A DNA stretch of 64,000 nt from Mycolicibacterium sarraceniae (GTDB lineage Bacteria > Actinomycetota > Actinomycetes > Mycobacteriales > Mycobacteriaceae): contig NZ_AP022595.1 of assembly GCF_010731875.1 (NCBI RefSeq), positions 3,906,001 to 3,970,000 of the forward strand. Reading direction: 5' to 3'. Shown piece after piece: positions 36,491 to 45,094 of the stretch. Below the pieces are notes generated by a model. The model worked only from the letters and a program-made list of their open reading frames with translations. It searched no databases and was not told the origin of the DNA. Made by a program: the position numbers and the translations under genes. Numbering within the stretch: the stretch's first letter is position 1; each line of letters opens with the position of its first letter.

Positions 36491-37471
36491 TCAGCTCCTT
36501 TTCCCGGTTGGCATGGCCGCGGACACCGCCCGCATGACGGCCCATTTCACCTTCGCTGCGCCCGATCCGGCAGTCGCGCCGAGTGTTGATCGGTTCGGCG
36601 GATCTAATTGCAGCACATCGCCTTCCGCGATCCGACCGGCCCTGGTGATAGTGCCGTAGGCACCAAGGCACCGTCGCGAATGGGCGGCGATCGCGCGAGT
36701 GATCTCCCGGTCCTGTTTGAGCTCGGGCTGCTCATGCGACGGCATCACGCAGCGGATGGTGGGAATCAGCGGCTGCAGTTCGGCATCCGGGGCATGTAGC
36801 GTCCCGCCGCACCAGTCCCACTCCGGATGCGGCGATGCCCCTGGGGCGTCCACCACCATCGTCGGGCGGAATCGCCGGACGTCGAAATCGGAATCCGGAG
36901 CCAGCGCGGCCATGGCGGCCAGGCTCTGCTCGGTGACGATGTGCAAGGGATAGGCATCGACGTAGCTGCCAACGGGCGTGGCGTAGCGGCTGATCTGGGC
37001 GAGCTTGCGAACCGGGAACATCGACAGGTCTGGCAGCGGTTCGCCGTCTTCGAGACCAAAGATCGTGCGCAGGTCGGTCTTGGTGGCCCTGGGTGTGCGG
37101 TACTCGTCGCGACGATCGATCGGCGGCAGTGGCCGAAGTTCCACCTCGTGGTCTAGATAGCGCGAGAGTGCTTGGTGCACAACAGCATCAGAACTCGACA
37201 CCTCGGTGCCGTCAGGGAATGTGATGACGACTTCCGGTGCGTGGCCCGGTCCGGCATCCGGCGGTGGGGCCTGCGTGTAGCGCGCGTTCAGCCAGAGCAG
37301 GCCGGGTAGGCGTTTGGCGCTGGTCGTCGCGTCGAGTTCGACGTCACGCACCGCCCAGGTGCGGTCGGCGTGCAGGCCCAGTTCTCTGATCTCGGCCCGG
37401 TCGAGGCGCTCGCCCAGCATCGACTTGACCGGATAGCGCCAGATCGAAGTAATGCGGCCAGCTGGGATCAT
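36491..37471 (-). CDS. MOSC-domain protein (mARC-like molybdenum-cofactor protein)
   Basis: A 326-residue protein. An N-terminal beta-barrel domain (RYPVKSMLGERLDRAEI) is followed by the MOSC domain with a conserved cysteine (IPTIRCVMPSHEQPE) and the motif CLGAYGTITRAGRIAEGD. MOSC proteins bind a sulfurated molybdenum cofactor through cysteine and reduce N-hydroxylated compounds, or deliver sulfur. It is flanked by two small membrane proteins in one operon, which may recruit it to the membrane. Confidence 0.85.
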   Translation of the reverse strand: MIPAGRITSIWRYPVKSMLGERLDRAEIRELGLHADRTWAVRDVELDATTSAKRLPGLLWLNARYTQAPPPDAGPGHAPEVVITFPDGTEVSSSDAVVHQALSRYLDHEVELRPLPPIDRRDEYRTPRATKTDLRTIFGLEDGEPLPDLSMFPVRKLAQISRYATPVGSYVDAYPLHIVTEQSLAAMAALAPDSDFDVRRFRPTMVVDAPGASPHPEWDWCGGTLHAPDAELQPLIPTIRCVMPSHEQPELKQDREITRAIAAHSRRCLGAYGTITRAGRIAEGDVLQLDPPNRSTLGATAGSGAAKVKWAVMRAVSAAMPTGKRS

Positions 37472-37653
37472 CTCCCCAGACTAGGACTTCTCTCTGCCGG
37501 CGAGCGATGCAGCGTGCGCGACGCGACGATTAGCACGACCAGGCTGGCCACCAGCCACAGCCCGAGCACGACGAACGGCAGCAGCCGCTGGTTGTCCGGG
37601 AAGTATGTCGCCGCGCGGATCGCCGACACCGTCGCGCCGACGACAGCGAGCAC
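37468..37653 (-). CDS. Small two-helix membrane protein overlapping MOSC gene
   Basis: About 61 residues. Two membrane helices (VLAVVGATVSAIRAATYF and LLPFVVLGLWLVASLVVLIV), then a basic tail RTLHRSPAERSPSLGR. Its stop overlaps the MOSC start as ATGA. GTG 37653 is the first usable start; the frame is open further upstream but there overlaps glgP. Predicted membrane partner of the MOSC protein; unknown family. Confidence 0.5.
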   Translation of the reverse strand: MLAVVGATVSAIRAATYFPDNQRLLPFVVLGLWLVASLVVLIVASRTLHRSPAERSPSLGR

Positions 37654-37679
37654 CCGGCCACACGCGGCGTCGTGGAAAT

Positions 37680-40208
37680 CTAGCGGGTCACCGGTGTCGG
37701 GCCGACATTCCAGATCTCGTCGCAGTATTCGGCTATCGCCCGGTCCGAGGAGAACTTCCCGCTGCGGGCGGTGTTCAGTACCGACATCCGCGACCAGGCA
37801 TCGCGATCCTGCCACGCGGCGGACACCCGATCCTGGCATTCGACGTAGCTCGCGTAATCGGCGCAGACGAGGAACGGGTCGTCGTAGCGGAGGTTGTCGA
37901 CCAGGGGCTTGAACACCTCGGTGTCGCCGTGCGAGAACTGTCCGCTGGCGATCAGCCCGAGTACTGCCTGCAGCTCCCCATTACCGTCGATGTAGTCCGA
38001 GGGCCGGTAGCCGCTGCGCTTGACCTGTTCGACCTCGGCCTCGGTGAGACCGAAGAGGAAGAAGTTCTCGGCGCCCGCCTCCTCGCGGATCTCCACGTTC
38101 GCGCCGTCCAATGTCCCAATCGTCACCGCGCCGTTGAGCATGAACTTCATGTTGCCCGTGCCTGAGGCTTCCTTGCCTGCGGTCGAAATCTGCTCTGAAA
38201 GGTTCGCCGCCGGGTAGATCAGATGCGCGTTCTGCACATTGAAATTCGGGATGAACGCCACCTTCATGAACCGGTTGACTTCCGGGTCGTGGTTGATCGT
38301 GTCACCAATCGCGTTGATCAACTTGATGATCCGCTTGGCCATGAAGTAGCCGGGTGCGGCCTTACCGCCGAAAACGTAAGCCCGCGGCGCGATATCGAGG
38401 CCCGGGTTTTGCTTGATGCGGTGATACTGCCGGATGATGTGCAACGCGGACAGGTGCTGGCGCTTGTACTCGTGGATCCGCTTGACCTGGATGTCGAACA
38501 TCCACGTCGGGTCAAGATCCACGCCGACCGCCGAGCGCACATACTCGGCCAAGCGAGCCTTGTTGGCGCGCTTCACATCCCGCCACTGCTGACGGAACGA
38601 AGGATCGTCGGCGTAGACCTCGAGTCCGCGCAGCCGGTCCAGATGTGTCAGCCAGCCGTCGCCGATCGTGCGATCGATAAGCTCGCGCAGTCCCGGGTTC
38701 GACAGCGCGAGAAAACGCCGCGGCGTGACACCGTTGGTCTTGTTGGAGAACCGCTCGGGCCAAAGCTCGTAGAAATCCTTGAGAACGCTGGCCTTCAGCA
38801 GGTCGGAATGCAGGGCCGCGACACCGTTGATGGCGTGGCTACCGACGGTGGCCAGGTGCGCCATCCGCACGGTCTGGCCCCCGCCCTCGCCGATGATCGA
38901 CATCCGCCGCACCCGGTCGACGTCGCCCGGGAAGTGGGCGCGCACCTCATCGAGGAAGCGGCTGTTGATCTCGTAGATGATCTCCAGGTGTCGCGGAAGC
39001 GATTCGCCGAACAGGCCGAGGGGCCACTTCTCCAGTGCCTCGGGTAGCAGAGTGTGGTTGGTGTAGCCGAAGGTCTGGACCGTGATCGCCCACGCCTCGT
39101 CCCAATCCATCCGGCGCTCGTCGACCAGGATGCGCATGAGCTCGGCGACGCCGATGGAGGGATGTGTGTCGTTGAGCTGGATCGCGAAGCGCTCTGGCAG
39201 CTCATGCAAGGACGCGTCGGCCAGGTCGTCCATGATGTGCACGATGTGCTGCAGCGAGCACGATACGAAGAAGTACTGCTGTAGCAGGCGTAGGCGCTTC
39301 CCGGCCTCGGGCTCGTCGTTGGGGTAGAGCACCTTGGTGACGGTCTCGGAGGTGACTTCTTCCTCGACGGCCTTGTAGTAGTCACCGGTGTTGAACGCGT
39401 CCAATGCGAAGGACTCGACGGCCCGGGCGCTCCACAGGGTCAGCACGTTGCAGGTTTTCACGCCGTAGCCCTGGATCGGGGTGTCGTAGGCGACGCCCTT
39501 GATGACCTGCTTGGGCACCCACCGAATGCGGCTGTGGCCGGCGTCGTCGATGTAGTGCTCGGTGTGGCCACCCCAGTTGACGAGGTAGTTGACGTCTGGT
39601 TTGGCAATCTCCCAAGGATTTCCGTTGGCGAGCCAGTTGTCGGTGTGTTCGATCTGCCAACCGTCGGCGAACTCCTGTTTGAAGATGCCGAATTCGTAGC
39701 GGATGCCGTAACCGATCGCCGGCCGCTCAAGAGTCGCCAGCGAGTCCAGGTAGCACGCGGCCAGCCGGCCGAGGCCGCCGTTGCCGAGACCAGGCTCCGG
39801 CTCGCAGGCGAGCACCTCGTCCAGATCCTGGCCGAGCGCGGCCAGCGCGGTGCGCGCCGCGGCTTCGATCTCGAGGTTCAGCAGGTTGTTACCGAGCTGA
39901 GGCCCCATCAGGAACTCGGCCGACAGGTAGCAGGTGACTTTCTTGTCGAGATCGAGGGAGACCTGGGTGGATGCCACCCGGTTGTCCTGCATGCGATCGC
40001 GCACGGCCAGTGCCAGCGCCCGGTAGTAGTGCTCGGGTCGCAGCGCGGCCGCCGGCCGGCCAACCGAGTAGCGCAGGTGGTCGCTGATCGCGCGCTGCAG
40101 CGCGTCGGCCGACAGCCCGGTGCGACTGTGCTCGTGTTGCCGCGGAGCGGCCTGGACACCGCCCTGGTCGACGACTTCACCCGGCACGTTGTTGACGACA
40201 TCTGTCAT
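37680..40208 (-). CDS. glgP: Glycogen/alpha-glucan phosphorylase
   Basis: An 842-residue GT35 enzyme. The pyridoxal-phosphate site EASGTGNMKFMLNG is intact, along with GNGGLGRLAACYLDSLATL and FNVQNAHLIYPAANLSEQIS. It releases glucose-1-phosphate from alpha-1,4-glucans in the cytoplasm. Length and order agree with the E. coli/mycobacterial enzymes. It is divergent from the HsaA-like gene across 265 bp, and the MOSC operon follows on the same strand. Confidence 0.93.
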   Translation of the reverse strand: MTDVVNNVPGEVVDQGGVQAAPRQHEHSRTGLSADALQRAISDHLRYSVGRPAAALRPEHYYRALALAVRDRMQDNRVASTQVSLDLDKKVTCYLSAEFLMGPQLGNNLLNLEIEAAARTALAALGQDLDEVLACEPEPGLGNGGLGRLAACYLDSLATLERPAIGYGIRYEFGIFKQEFADGWQIEHTDNWLANGNPWEIAKPDVNYLVNWGGHTEHYIDDAGHSRIRWVPKQVIKGVAYDTPIQGYGVKTCNVLTLWSARAVESFALDAFNTGDYYKAVEEEVTSETVTKVLYPNDEPEAGKRLRLLQQYFFVSCSLQHIVHIMDDLADASLHELPERFAIQLNDTHPSIGVAELMRILVDERRMDWDEAWAITVQTFGYTNHTLLPEALEKWPLGLFGESLPRHLEIIYEINSRFLDEVRAHFPGDVDRVRRMSIIGEGGGQTVRMAHLATVGSHAINGVAALHSDLLKASVLKDFYELWPERFSNKTNGVTPRRFLALSNPGLRELIDRTIGDGWLTHLDRLRGLEVYADDPSFRQQWRDVKRANKARLAEYVRSAVGVDLDPTWMFDIQVKRIHEYKRQHLSALHIIRQYHRIKQNPGLDIAPRAYVFGGKAAPGYFMAKRIIKLINAIGDTINHDPEVNRFMKVAFIPNFNVQNAHLIYPAANLSEQISTAGKEASGTGNMKFMLNGAVTIGTLDGANVEIREEAGAENFFLFGLTEAEVEQVKRSGYRPSDYIDGNGELQAVLGLIASGQFSHGDTEVFKPLVDNLRYDDPFLVCADYASYVECQDRVSAAWQDRDAWSRMSVLNTARSGKFSSDRAIAEYCDEIWNVGPTPVTR

Positions 40209-40473
40209 TGACTTCTCCTGCTCCCACGACCGCTTCTCGATCCGTTACGAGGACACGAAGTCTGGCACCGCCGGATTTCGGCAAGGCGAGGTCCACGAGT
40301 CGCTCCCGTGAACTATCGCGCATCAACGGGCGCGCTGCGCGCCGAGCCGATGACCGGTCCGGTGTCATGGCCCTGGCCCATGACAGGGATCGGGTCGTCG
40401 CGGAACGCGTACCGCCGCGCGCGCCGGGGCTATACAGTTTCGCAGACGTGTTCACTGCCGCGAAAGATCGGAA

Positions 40474-41673
40474 ATGACCATGACGTCGACACTGCAATCG
40501 GGAGACCAGCTCATCGAGTTGGCGCAAGGAATGCGCGACCTCGTCGTGGCACAAGCCGGTGAATCCGAGCAGCTGCGCACCCTCGCCCCGGCGGTCGTGG
40601 CCGAGATGTGGGCCAGCGGGCTGATGCAGTCGTTCAACCCGGTAGTCGCGGGAGGCGTGGAACCGTCCTTTCAGCAGATGATCGAAACCTGGATCGAGAT
40701 GGCCTGGCAGGACGGCTCGTTCGGGTGGATCGGGATCGCGAACCTACCGTCGTCGTTCGCCGCGGCGGCCTACCTGCCCGACGAGGGCTTCGCGGAGGTG
40801 TTCACCGCCAACGACAACCGAGTGACACTGGGCGGACAGTTCTTCCCCAACGGCCAGGGTGCCGCGGTCGACGGCGGCTACCGACTGACCGGCTCGTGGA
40901 GTTTCGGTTCGGGCACCGGCCATTCCGAGTACGTCTGCGCGGGGTTCTTCCCGATGGACAACGGGGAGATGCGCTGGGCCCAGGATGGCCCCGACGGCAT
41001 GCCCGAGATGCTGGTGGCCGTGATCCCGCGCGCCCATGTCGACTTCAAGGACGGGTGGCACGTCCAGGGGCTGAAGGGAACCGGCTCCTACGACTATGGC
41101 GTCAATGACGTGTTCGTTCCCGCAAGCCACACCTTCGGCCTCTTCTCCCGCGTCCCGCACCGCGGCAGCTCACCGGCCACCCGGATGGGGTTGATGCCGG
41201 TGACCGCGGCCGGCCACGCATCCTGGGCGCTGGGGATCGCCAAGAGCATGCTCGACGATGTCCAGGAGCTGGCGGCCACCAAGTTCCGGATGAGCGATAT
41301 GGCCTCGCTCGCCAGCCGGCAGACCTTCCAGAAGGACCTGGCCCATCACGTGGCGGCATGGCGGGCGGCGCGACTGCTGGTGCTCGACGCGTTCGGCACC
41401 GCCGAGGCAGCCGTCGCCAGAGGGGATGATCTGACCCCGGCCCTGCGCGCCGATATGCGGGTGGCCGCTATCTATGCGACTGACGTCTCCCGCCAAGCCG
41501 CCGAGTGGGCGCACCTGGCCGCGGGCACCACCTCGATCCGGGAGGGCAGCCGGCTGGAGCGCGGCTTCCGCGATATCTACACCGGCACCCAGCATGCATT
41601 CATCAGCGAGAAGGTCGCGATGGACGTGGCTCAGATCTGGCTCGGCATCATCGAGGACCAGCCCGGGCTGTAA
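40474..41673 (+). CDS. Acyl-CoA dehydrogenase-fold flavin-dependent monooxygenase (HsaA-like)
   Basis: A 399-residue protein of the group that includes HsaA and other two-component flavin monooxygenases. Recognisable parts are WSFGSGTGHSEYVCAGF, VQGLKGTGSYDYGVNDVFVP and the C-terminal helix AGTTSIREGSRLERGFRD-type region. The family uses free reduced flavin to hydroxylate substrates, commonly phenolic or steroid ring intermediates. No flavin reductase lies beside it in this window, so a partner must be elsewhere. ATG 40474 is used; ATG 40480 is an equal alternative. Confidence 0.8.
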   Translation: MTMTSTLQSGDQLIELAQGMRDLVVAQAGESEQLRTLAPAVVAEMWASGLMQSFNPVVAGGVEPSFQQMIETWIEMAWQDGSFGWIGIANLPSSFAAAAYLPDEGFAEVFTANDNRVTLGGQFFPNGQGAAVDGGYRLTGSWSFGSGTGHSEYVCAGFFPMDNGEMRWAQDGPDGMPEMLVAVIPRAHVDFKDGWHVQGLKGTGSYDYGVNDVFVPASHTFGLFSRVPHRGSSPATRMGLMPVTAAGHASWALGIAKSMLDDVQELAATKFRMSDMASLASRQTFQKDLAHHVAAWRAARLLVLDAFGTAEAAVARGDDLTPALRADMRVAAIYATDVSRQAAEWAHLAAGTTSIREGSRLERGFRDIYTGTQHAFISEKVAMDVAQIWLGIIEDQPGL

Positions 41674-41738
41674 GCGGATGCGGTGGACCCGGCATTTTGC
41701 GCGCGTTCTGGCTCGCCCGGGATTAGAGTCCGAAGGTT

Positions 41739-42086
41739 ATGACCGATTGGTCCGATCCGCGGCTGCCCAGCGCTGAAAAGACCAGTCCGCGCCAACTCAA
41801 GCGGATGAGTCGCAGCTTCTCCGGCGTCGGGGTCGGGATCCCGCCCGAGCGTCTGCAGCAGATCGCGATGGGCGGGACCGCCACCGCCGACGAGCTGGTC
41901 GACGTCAGCTTCGCCCTCACGGCAACTCAGTTGATCAGCGAGAAACGCCGGTCCAAACGCGCCCGCGCACAACGGCATTGCGTGCGTGGATTCATTCTCG
42001 TCGTCGCGATTCTCATCTCGATCAACGTGCTTGTCTGCCTGGGATTGCTGCTGTTCATGCTGACCCAGCACACGATGCCGTACTAG
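41739..42086 (+). CDS. Small single-pass membrane protein
   Basis: A 115-residue protein: soluble N-terminal 80 residues with a heavily basic stretch (KRRSKRARAQRH), then one membrane helix (FILVVAILISINVLVCLGLL). Likely a type II or tail-type orientation with the basic part in the cytoplasm. Its TAG shares a CTAG tetramer with the stop of the converging aminotransferase gene. Family not recognised. Confidence 0.65.
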   Translation: MTDWSDPRLPSAEKTSPRQLKRMSRSFSGVGVGIPPERLQQIAMGGTATADELVDVSFALTATQLISEKRRSKRARAQRHCVRGFILVVAILISINVLVCLGLLLFMLTQHTMPY

Positions 42087-43468
42087 CCGGTCGCGTACCC
42101 GTCGGCGACGTCCAGCGCCTTGTCCAAGATGGCCAGACCCTGGGCCACCTCGTCGTCGCTGATATTGCAGGCCGGCACCGCATGGATCCGGTTGAAGTTG
42201 GCGAAGGGCAGCAAGCCGCCGGACTTGCATGCGGCCAGCACGTCGTTCATCGCGGGGCTGGAGCCGCCGTAGGGCGCCAACGGTTCGCGGGTCTGCTGGT
42301 TGGCCACCAGCTCGATCGCCCAGAACACGCCCAGGCCGCGCACCTCGCCGACGCTACCGTGTCGGGCCGCCAGCTCGCGCAGCCCCGGGCCGAGCACCTG
42401 ATCGCCGAGCCGGGCGGCATTGGCCACCATGCCTTCGTCTTCCATCGCGTTGATCGTGGCGACCGCCGCGCCGCACGCCAGCGGGTGCCCTGAATAGGTC
42501 AGGCCACCCGGGTAGGCGCGATCGGCGAACGTCGAATAGATCGCATCGTTGATCGCGACACCGCCGAGCGGCACGTACCCGGATGTCACGCCCTTGGCGA
42601 AGGTCATCAGGTCGGGCACCACGTCGAAGTTCTGGATTGCGAACCACTTTCCAGTCCGGCCGAAACCAGCCATCACTTCGTCGGCGATGAATACGATGCC
42701 GTGGCGATCGCAGATCTCCCGCACTCCGGCCATGTATCCGGGCGGGGGCACCATGATGCCCGCGGTGCCCGGAACCGATTCCAAAATGATCGCGGCGATC
42801 GTCGCCGGTCCTTCGTGGGCGATCAGGCGCTCGAGGTAGTCCAGCGCTCGCTCGGCTTCCTGCTGCTCGTTCTCGGCGAAGAACGACGAGCGGTACAGGA
42901 ACGGGCCGTTGAAGTGCACGACGCCGGAGCTGGCGTAGTCGTTGGCGTAGCGCCGCGGGTCACCGGTCAGGTTGATCGCGGTGTCGGTGCCGCCGTGATA
43001 GGAGCGGTAGCGGGATAACACCTTGTAGCGGCCGGTGTGCAGGCGGGCCATCCGGACCGCGTGCTCGACGGCGTCGGCGCCGCCGTTAGTGAAGAACACC
43101 CGGTTCAGGTCACCGGGGGTGCGCTCGGCGATCAGCCGGGCCGCCTCGGAACGGGCGGCGTTGGCGTGCTGCGGCGCGATCGTGCAGAGCTTGGCCGCCT
43201 GCTCGGCGATCGCGGCGACAACCTTCGGATGCTGGTGGCCGATATTGGTGAACACCAGTTGCGAGGAGAAGTCGAGGAGCTTGTTGCCCTCGCCGTCCCA
43301 GACGTAGGAGCCGTCGGAGGCGACGATCGTCATGGGTTTGATCTGGGCCTGAGCCGACCAGGAGTGGAAGACGTGCGCCCGATCCAGCTCGTAGGCCCGG
43401 GCGGCTTCGGCGCGGGCGGTGTCGAGGTCTTGGCCGTTGGGCAGGAGGTGGGGGGCTGTAGTCGTCAT
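42083..43468 (-). CDS. Class III aminotransferase (omega-amino acid:pyruvate type)
   Basis: A 461-residue PLP enzyme. The PLP lysine is K292 in FAKGVTSGYVPLGG and the aspartate that holds the pyridine nitrogen lies in VFIADEVMAGFGRTGKWF. The family moves the terminal amino group of beta-alanine, GABA, or similar compounds to pyruvate or 2-oxoglutarate. It sits 27 bp downstream of mmsA on the same strand, with a PucR regulator divergent from the pair. That context favours beta-alanine or 3-aminoisobutyrate, giving malonate or methylmalonate semialdehyde for MmsA. Confidence 0.85.
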   Translation of the reverse strand: MTTTAPHLLPNGQDLDTARAEAARAYELDRAHVFHSWSAQAQIKPMTIVASDGSYVWDGEGNKLLDFSSQLVFTNIGHQHPKVVAAIAEQAAKLCTIAPQHANAARSEAARLIAERTPGDLNRVFFTNGGADAVEHAVRMARLHTGRYKVLSRYRSYHGGTDTAINLTGDPRRYANDYASSGVVHFNGPFLYRSSFFAENEQQEAERALDYLERLIAHEGPATIAAIILESVPGTAGIMVPPPGYMAGVREICDRHGIVFIADEVMAGFGRTGKWFAIQNFDVVPDLMTFAKGVTSGYVPLGGVAINDAIYSTFADRAYPGGLTYSGHPLACGAAVATINAMEDEGMVANAARLGDQVLGPGLRELAARHGSVGEVRGLGVFWAIELVANQQTREPLAPYGGSSPAMNDVLAACKSGGLLPFANFNRIHAVPACNISDDEVAQGLAILDKALDVADGYATG

Positions 43469-43495
43469 GCGTGCCTCTTTCGAGCTCAGTTGTGC

Positions 43496-45013
43496 TCAGT
43501 TGTTCTGTGGGAAGCCGAGGTTGATGCCGCCATGGGAGGGATCGAGCCACCGCGTGGTGACTACTTTGCCACGGGTGAAGAAGTGCACGCCTTCGGTTCC
43601 GTGAGCGTGGGTGTCACCGAACAGTGAACTCTTCCAGCCACCAAAGCTGTAGTAGGCGGTGGGGACCGGGATCGGCACGTTGATGCCGACCATGCCGACC
43701 TCGACTTCGTTCTGGAAGCGCCGGGCGGCACCGCCGTCGTTGGTGAAGATCGCGGTGCCATTGCCATACGGGTTGGCATTGATCAACTCCACAGCCTCGT
43801 CGTAGGTAGCCACCCTGAGCACCGACAGCACCGGGCCGAAGATCTCGTCGGTGTAGACGCTCATCTCGGGGGAGACGTTGTCGATCAGGGTGGGGCCCAG
43901 CCAGAATCCGTCAGCTTCCCCATCAACCGCCGTGCCGCGGCCGTCGACGACGATCGTGGCGCCATCGGCTTCACCGGCATCGATGTAGGAGGCCACCTTG
44001 TCCCGGTGGGCCTTGGTGACCAGCGGTCCCATATCGGTGTCGCGGGTACCGTCGCCGATCTTCAACGACGTTGTGCGCTGGGCGATCTTGGCGACCAACT
44101 CATCGGCTATCGGGCCGACGGCCACGGCCGCCGAGATCGCCATGCAGCGTTCGCCCGCCGAGCCGAACCCGGCGTTAACCATCGCGTCGGCGGCCAGGTC
44201 CAGGTCGGCGTCAGGCAGGATCACCGCATGGTTCTTGGCCCCGCCCAGGGCCTGCACGCGCTTGCCGTGCTGGGTGCCGGTGGAGTAGACGTACTGCGCG
44301 ATCGGGGTGGAACCGACGAAGCTGATGGCCTTGATCGCCGTGTTGGTCAGCAGCTCATCGACGGCGACCTTGTCGCCCTGCAGAACATTGAAGACGCCGG
44401 CGGGGAGTCCGGCCTCGGCCCACAGATTCGCGATCCACAGCGCGGCAGAGGGGTCCTTCTCAGAAGGCTTGAGCACCACGGTGTTTCCGGCGGCGATGGC
44501 GATGGGGAAGAACCACATCGGCACCATCGCGGGAAAATTGAACGGGCTGATGACGGCCACTGGGCCCAGCGGCTGACGGATTGAAGCGACGTCGACGTTC
44601 GTCGAGGCGTTCTCCGTCATCCCGCCCTTGAGCAGATGCGATATACCGCAAGCGAACTCGACGACTTCCTGACCGCGGCTGACTTCACCGAGGGCATCGG
44701 CGAGCACCTTGCCGTGTTCGGCGGTGATGATCGCGGCCAATTCCTCCTTGCGGGCGTTGAGCAGCTCCCTGAACGAGAAGAGGCAGGCGGTCCTTTTGGC
44801 CAGCGAGGTGTCGCGCCACGCCGGGAACGCCGCTGCCGCGGCGTCGATGACCGCGCGGGCGTCGGCGACGGCGGCCAGTGCGACCTGACCGGTGACCTGC
44901 CCGGTGGCCGGGTTCGTCACGGGGGCGGTGCGATCACTGCTGCCGGCGAAGTTCTTCCCGTCGGCCCAGTGGGCGATGGTCCGGACGCGAGTGGTGGGCG
45001 CGGTGAGAGTCAT
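43496..45013 (-). CDS. mmsA: CoA-acylating methylmalonate-semialdehyde dehydrogenase
   Basis: A 505-residue aldehyde dehydrogenase of the MmsA subfamily. Diagnostic segments are PFNFPAMVPMWFFPIAIA and QALGGAKNHAVILPDADLD; the catalytic cysteine is C290 in GSAGERCMA. The subfamily converts (methyl)malonate semialdehyde plus CoA and NAD to propionyl- or acetyl-CoA with CO2 release. First gene of an operon with a class III aminotransferase, divergent from a PucR regulator 80 bp away. Confidence 0.9.
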   Translation of the reverse strand: MTLTAPTTRVRTIAHWADGKNFAGSSDRTAPVTNPATGQVTGQVALAAVADARAVIDAAAAAFPAWRDTSLAKRTACLFSFRELLNARKEELAAIITAEHGKVLADALGEVSRGQEVVEFACGISHLLKGGMTENASTNVDVASIRQPLGPVAVISPFNFPAMVPMWFFPIAIAAGNTVVLKPSEKDPSAALWIANLWAEAGLPAGVFNVLQGDKVAVDELLTNTAIKAISFVGSTPIAQYVYSTGTQHGKRVQALGGAKNHAVILPDADLDLAADAMVNAGFGSAGERCMAISAAVAVGPIADELVAKIAQRTTSLKIGDGTRDTDMGPLVTKAHRDKVASYIDAGEADGATIVVDGRGTAVDGEADGFWLGPTLIDNVSPEMSVYTDEIFGPVLSVLRVATYDEAVELINANPYGNGTAIFTNDGGAARRFQNEVEVGMVGINVPIPVPTAYYSFGGWKSSLFGDTHAHGTEGVHFFTRGKVVTTRWLDPSHGGINLGFPQNN

Positions 45014-45056
45014 ACCTGCGATTCTGCGGGCGATTCACCTACCCAACGCCGACATA

Positions 45057-45094
45057 CTGTCAGAAATATCGCGTTCAGCAATACACTATGTAAA
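45057..45094 (+). promoter_or_regulatory. pucR-like gene promoter; transcript probably leaderless
   Basis: TACACT at 45082-45087 fits a -10 hexamer and places transcription start at or very near the ATG at 45094; a weak CTGTCA lies about 19 bp upstream. The 80-bp gap is shared with the divergent mmsA operon and should hold the regulator's operator. Confidence 0.45.
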
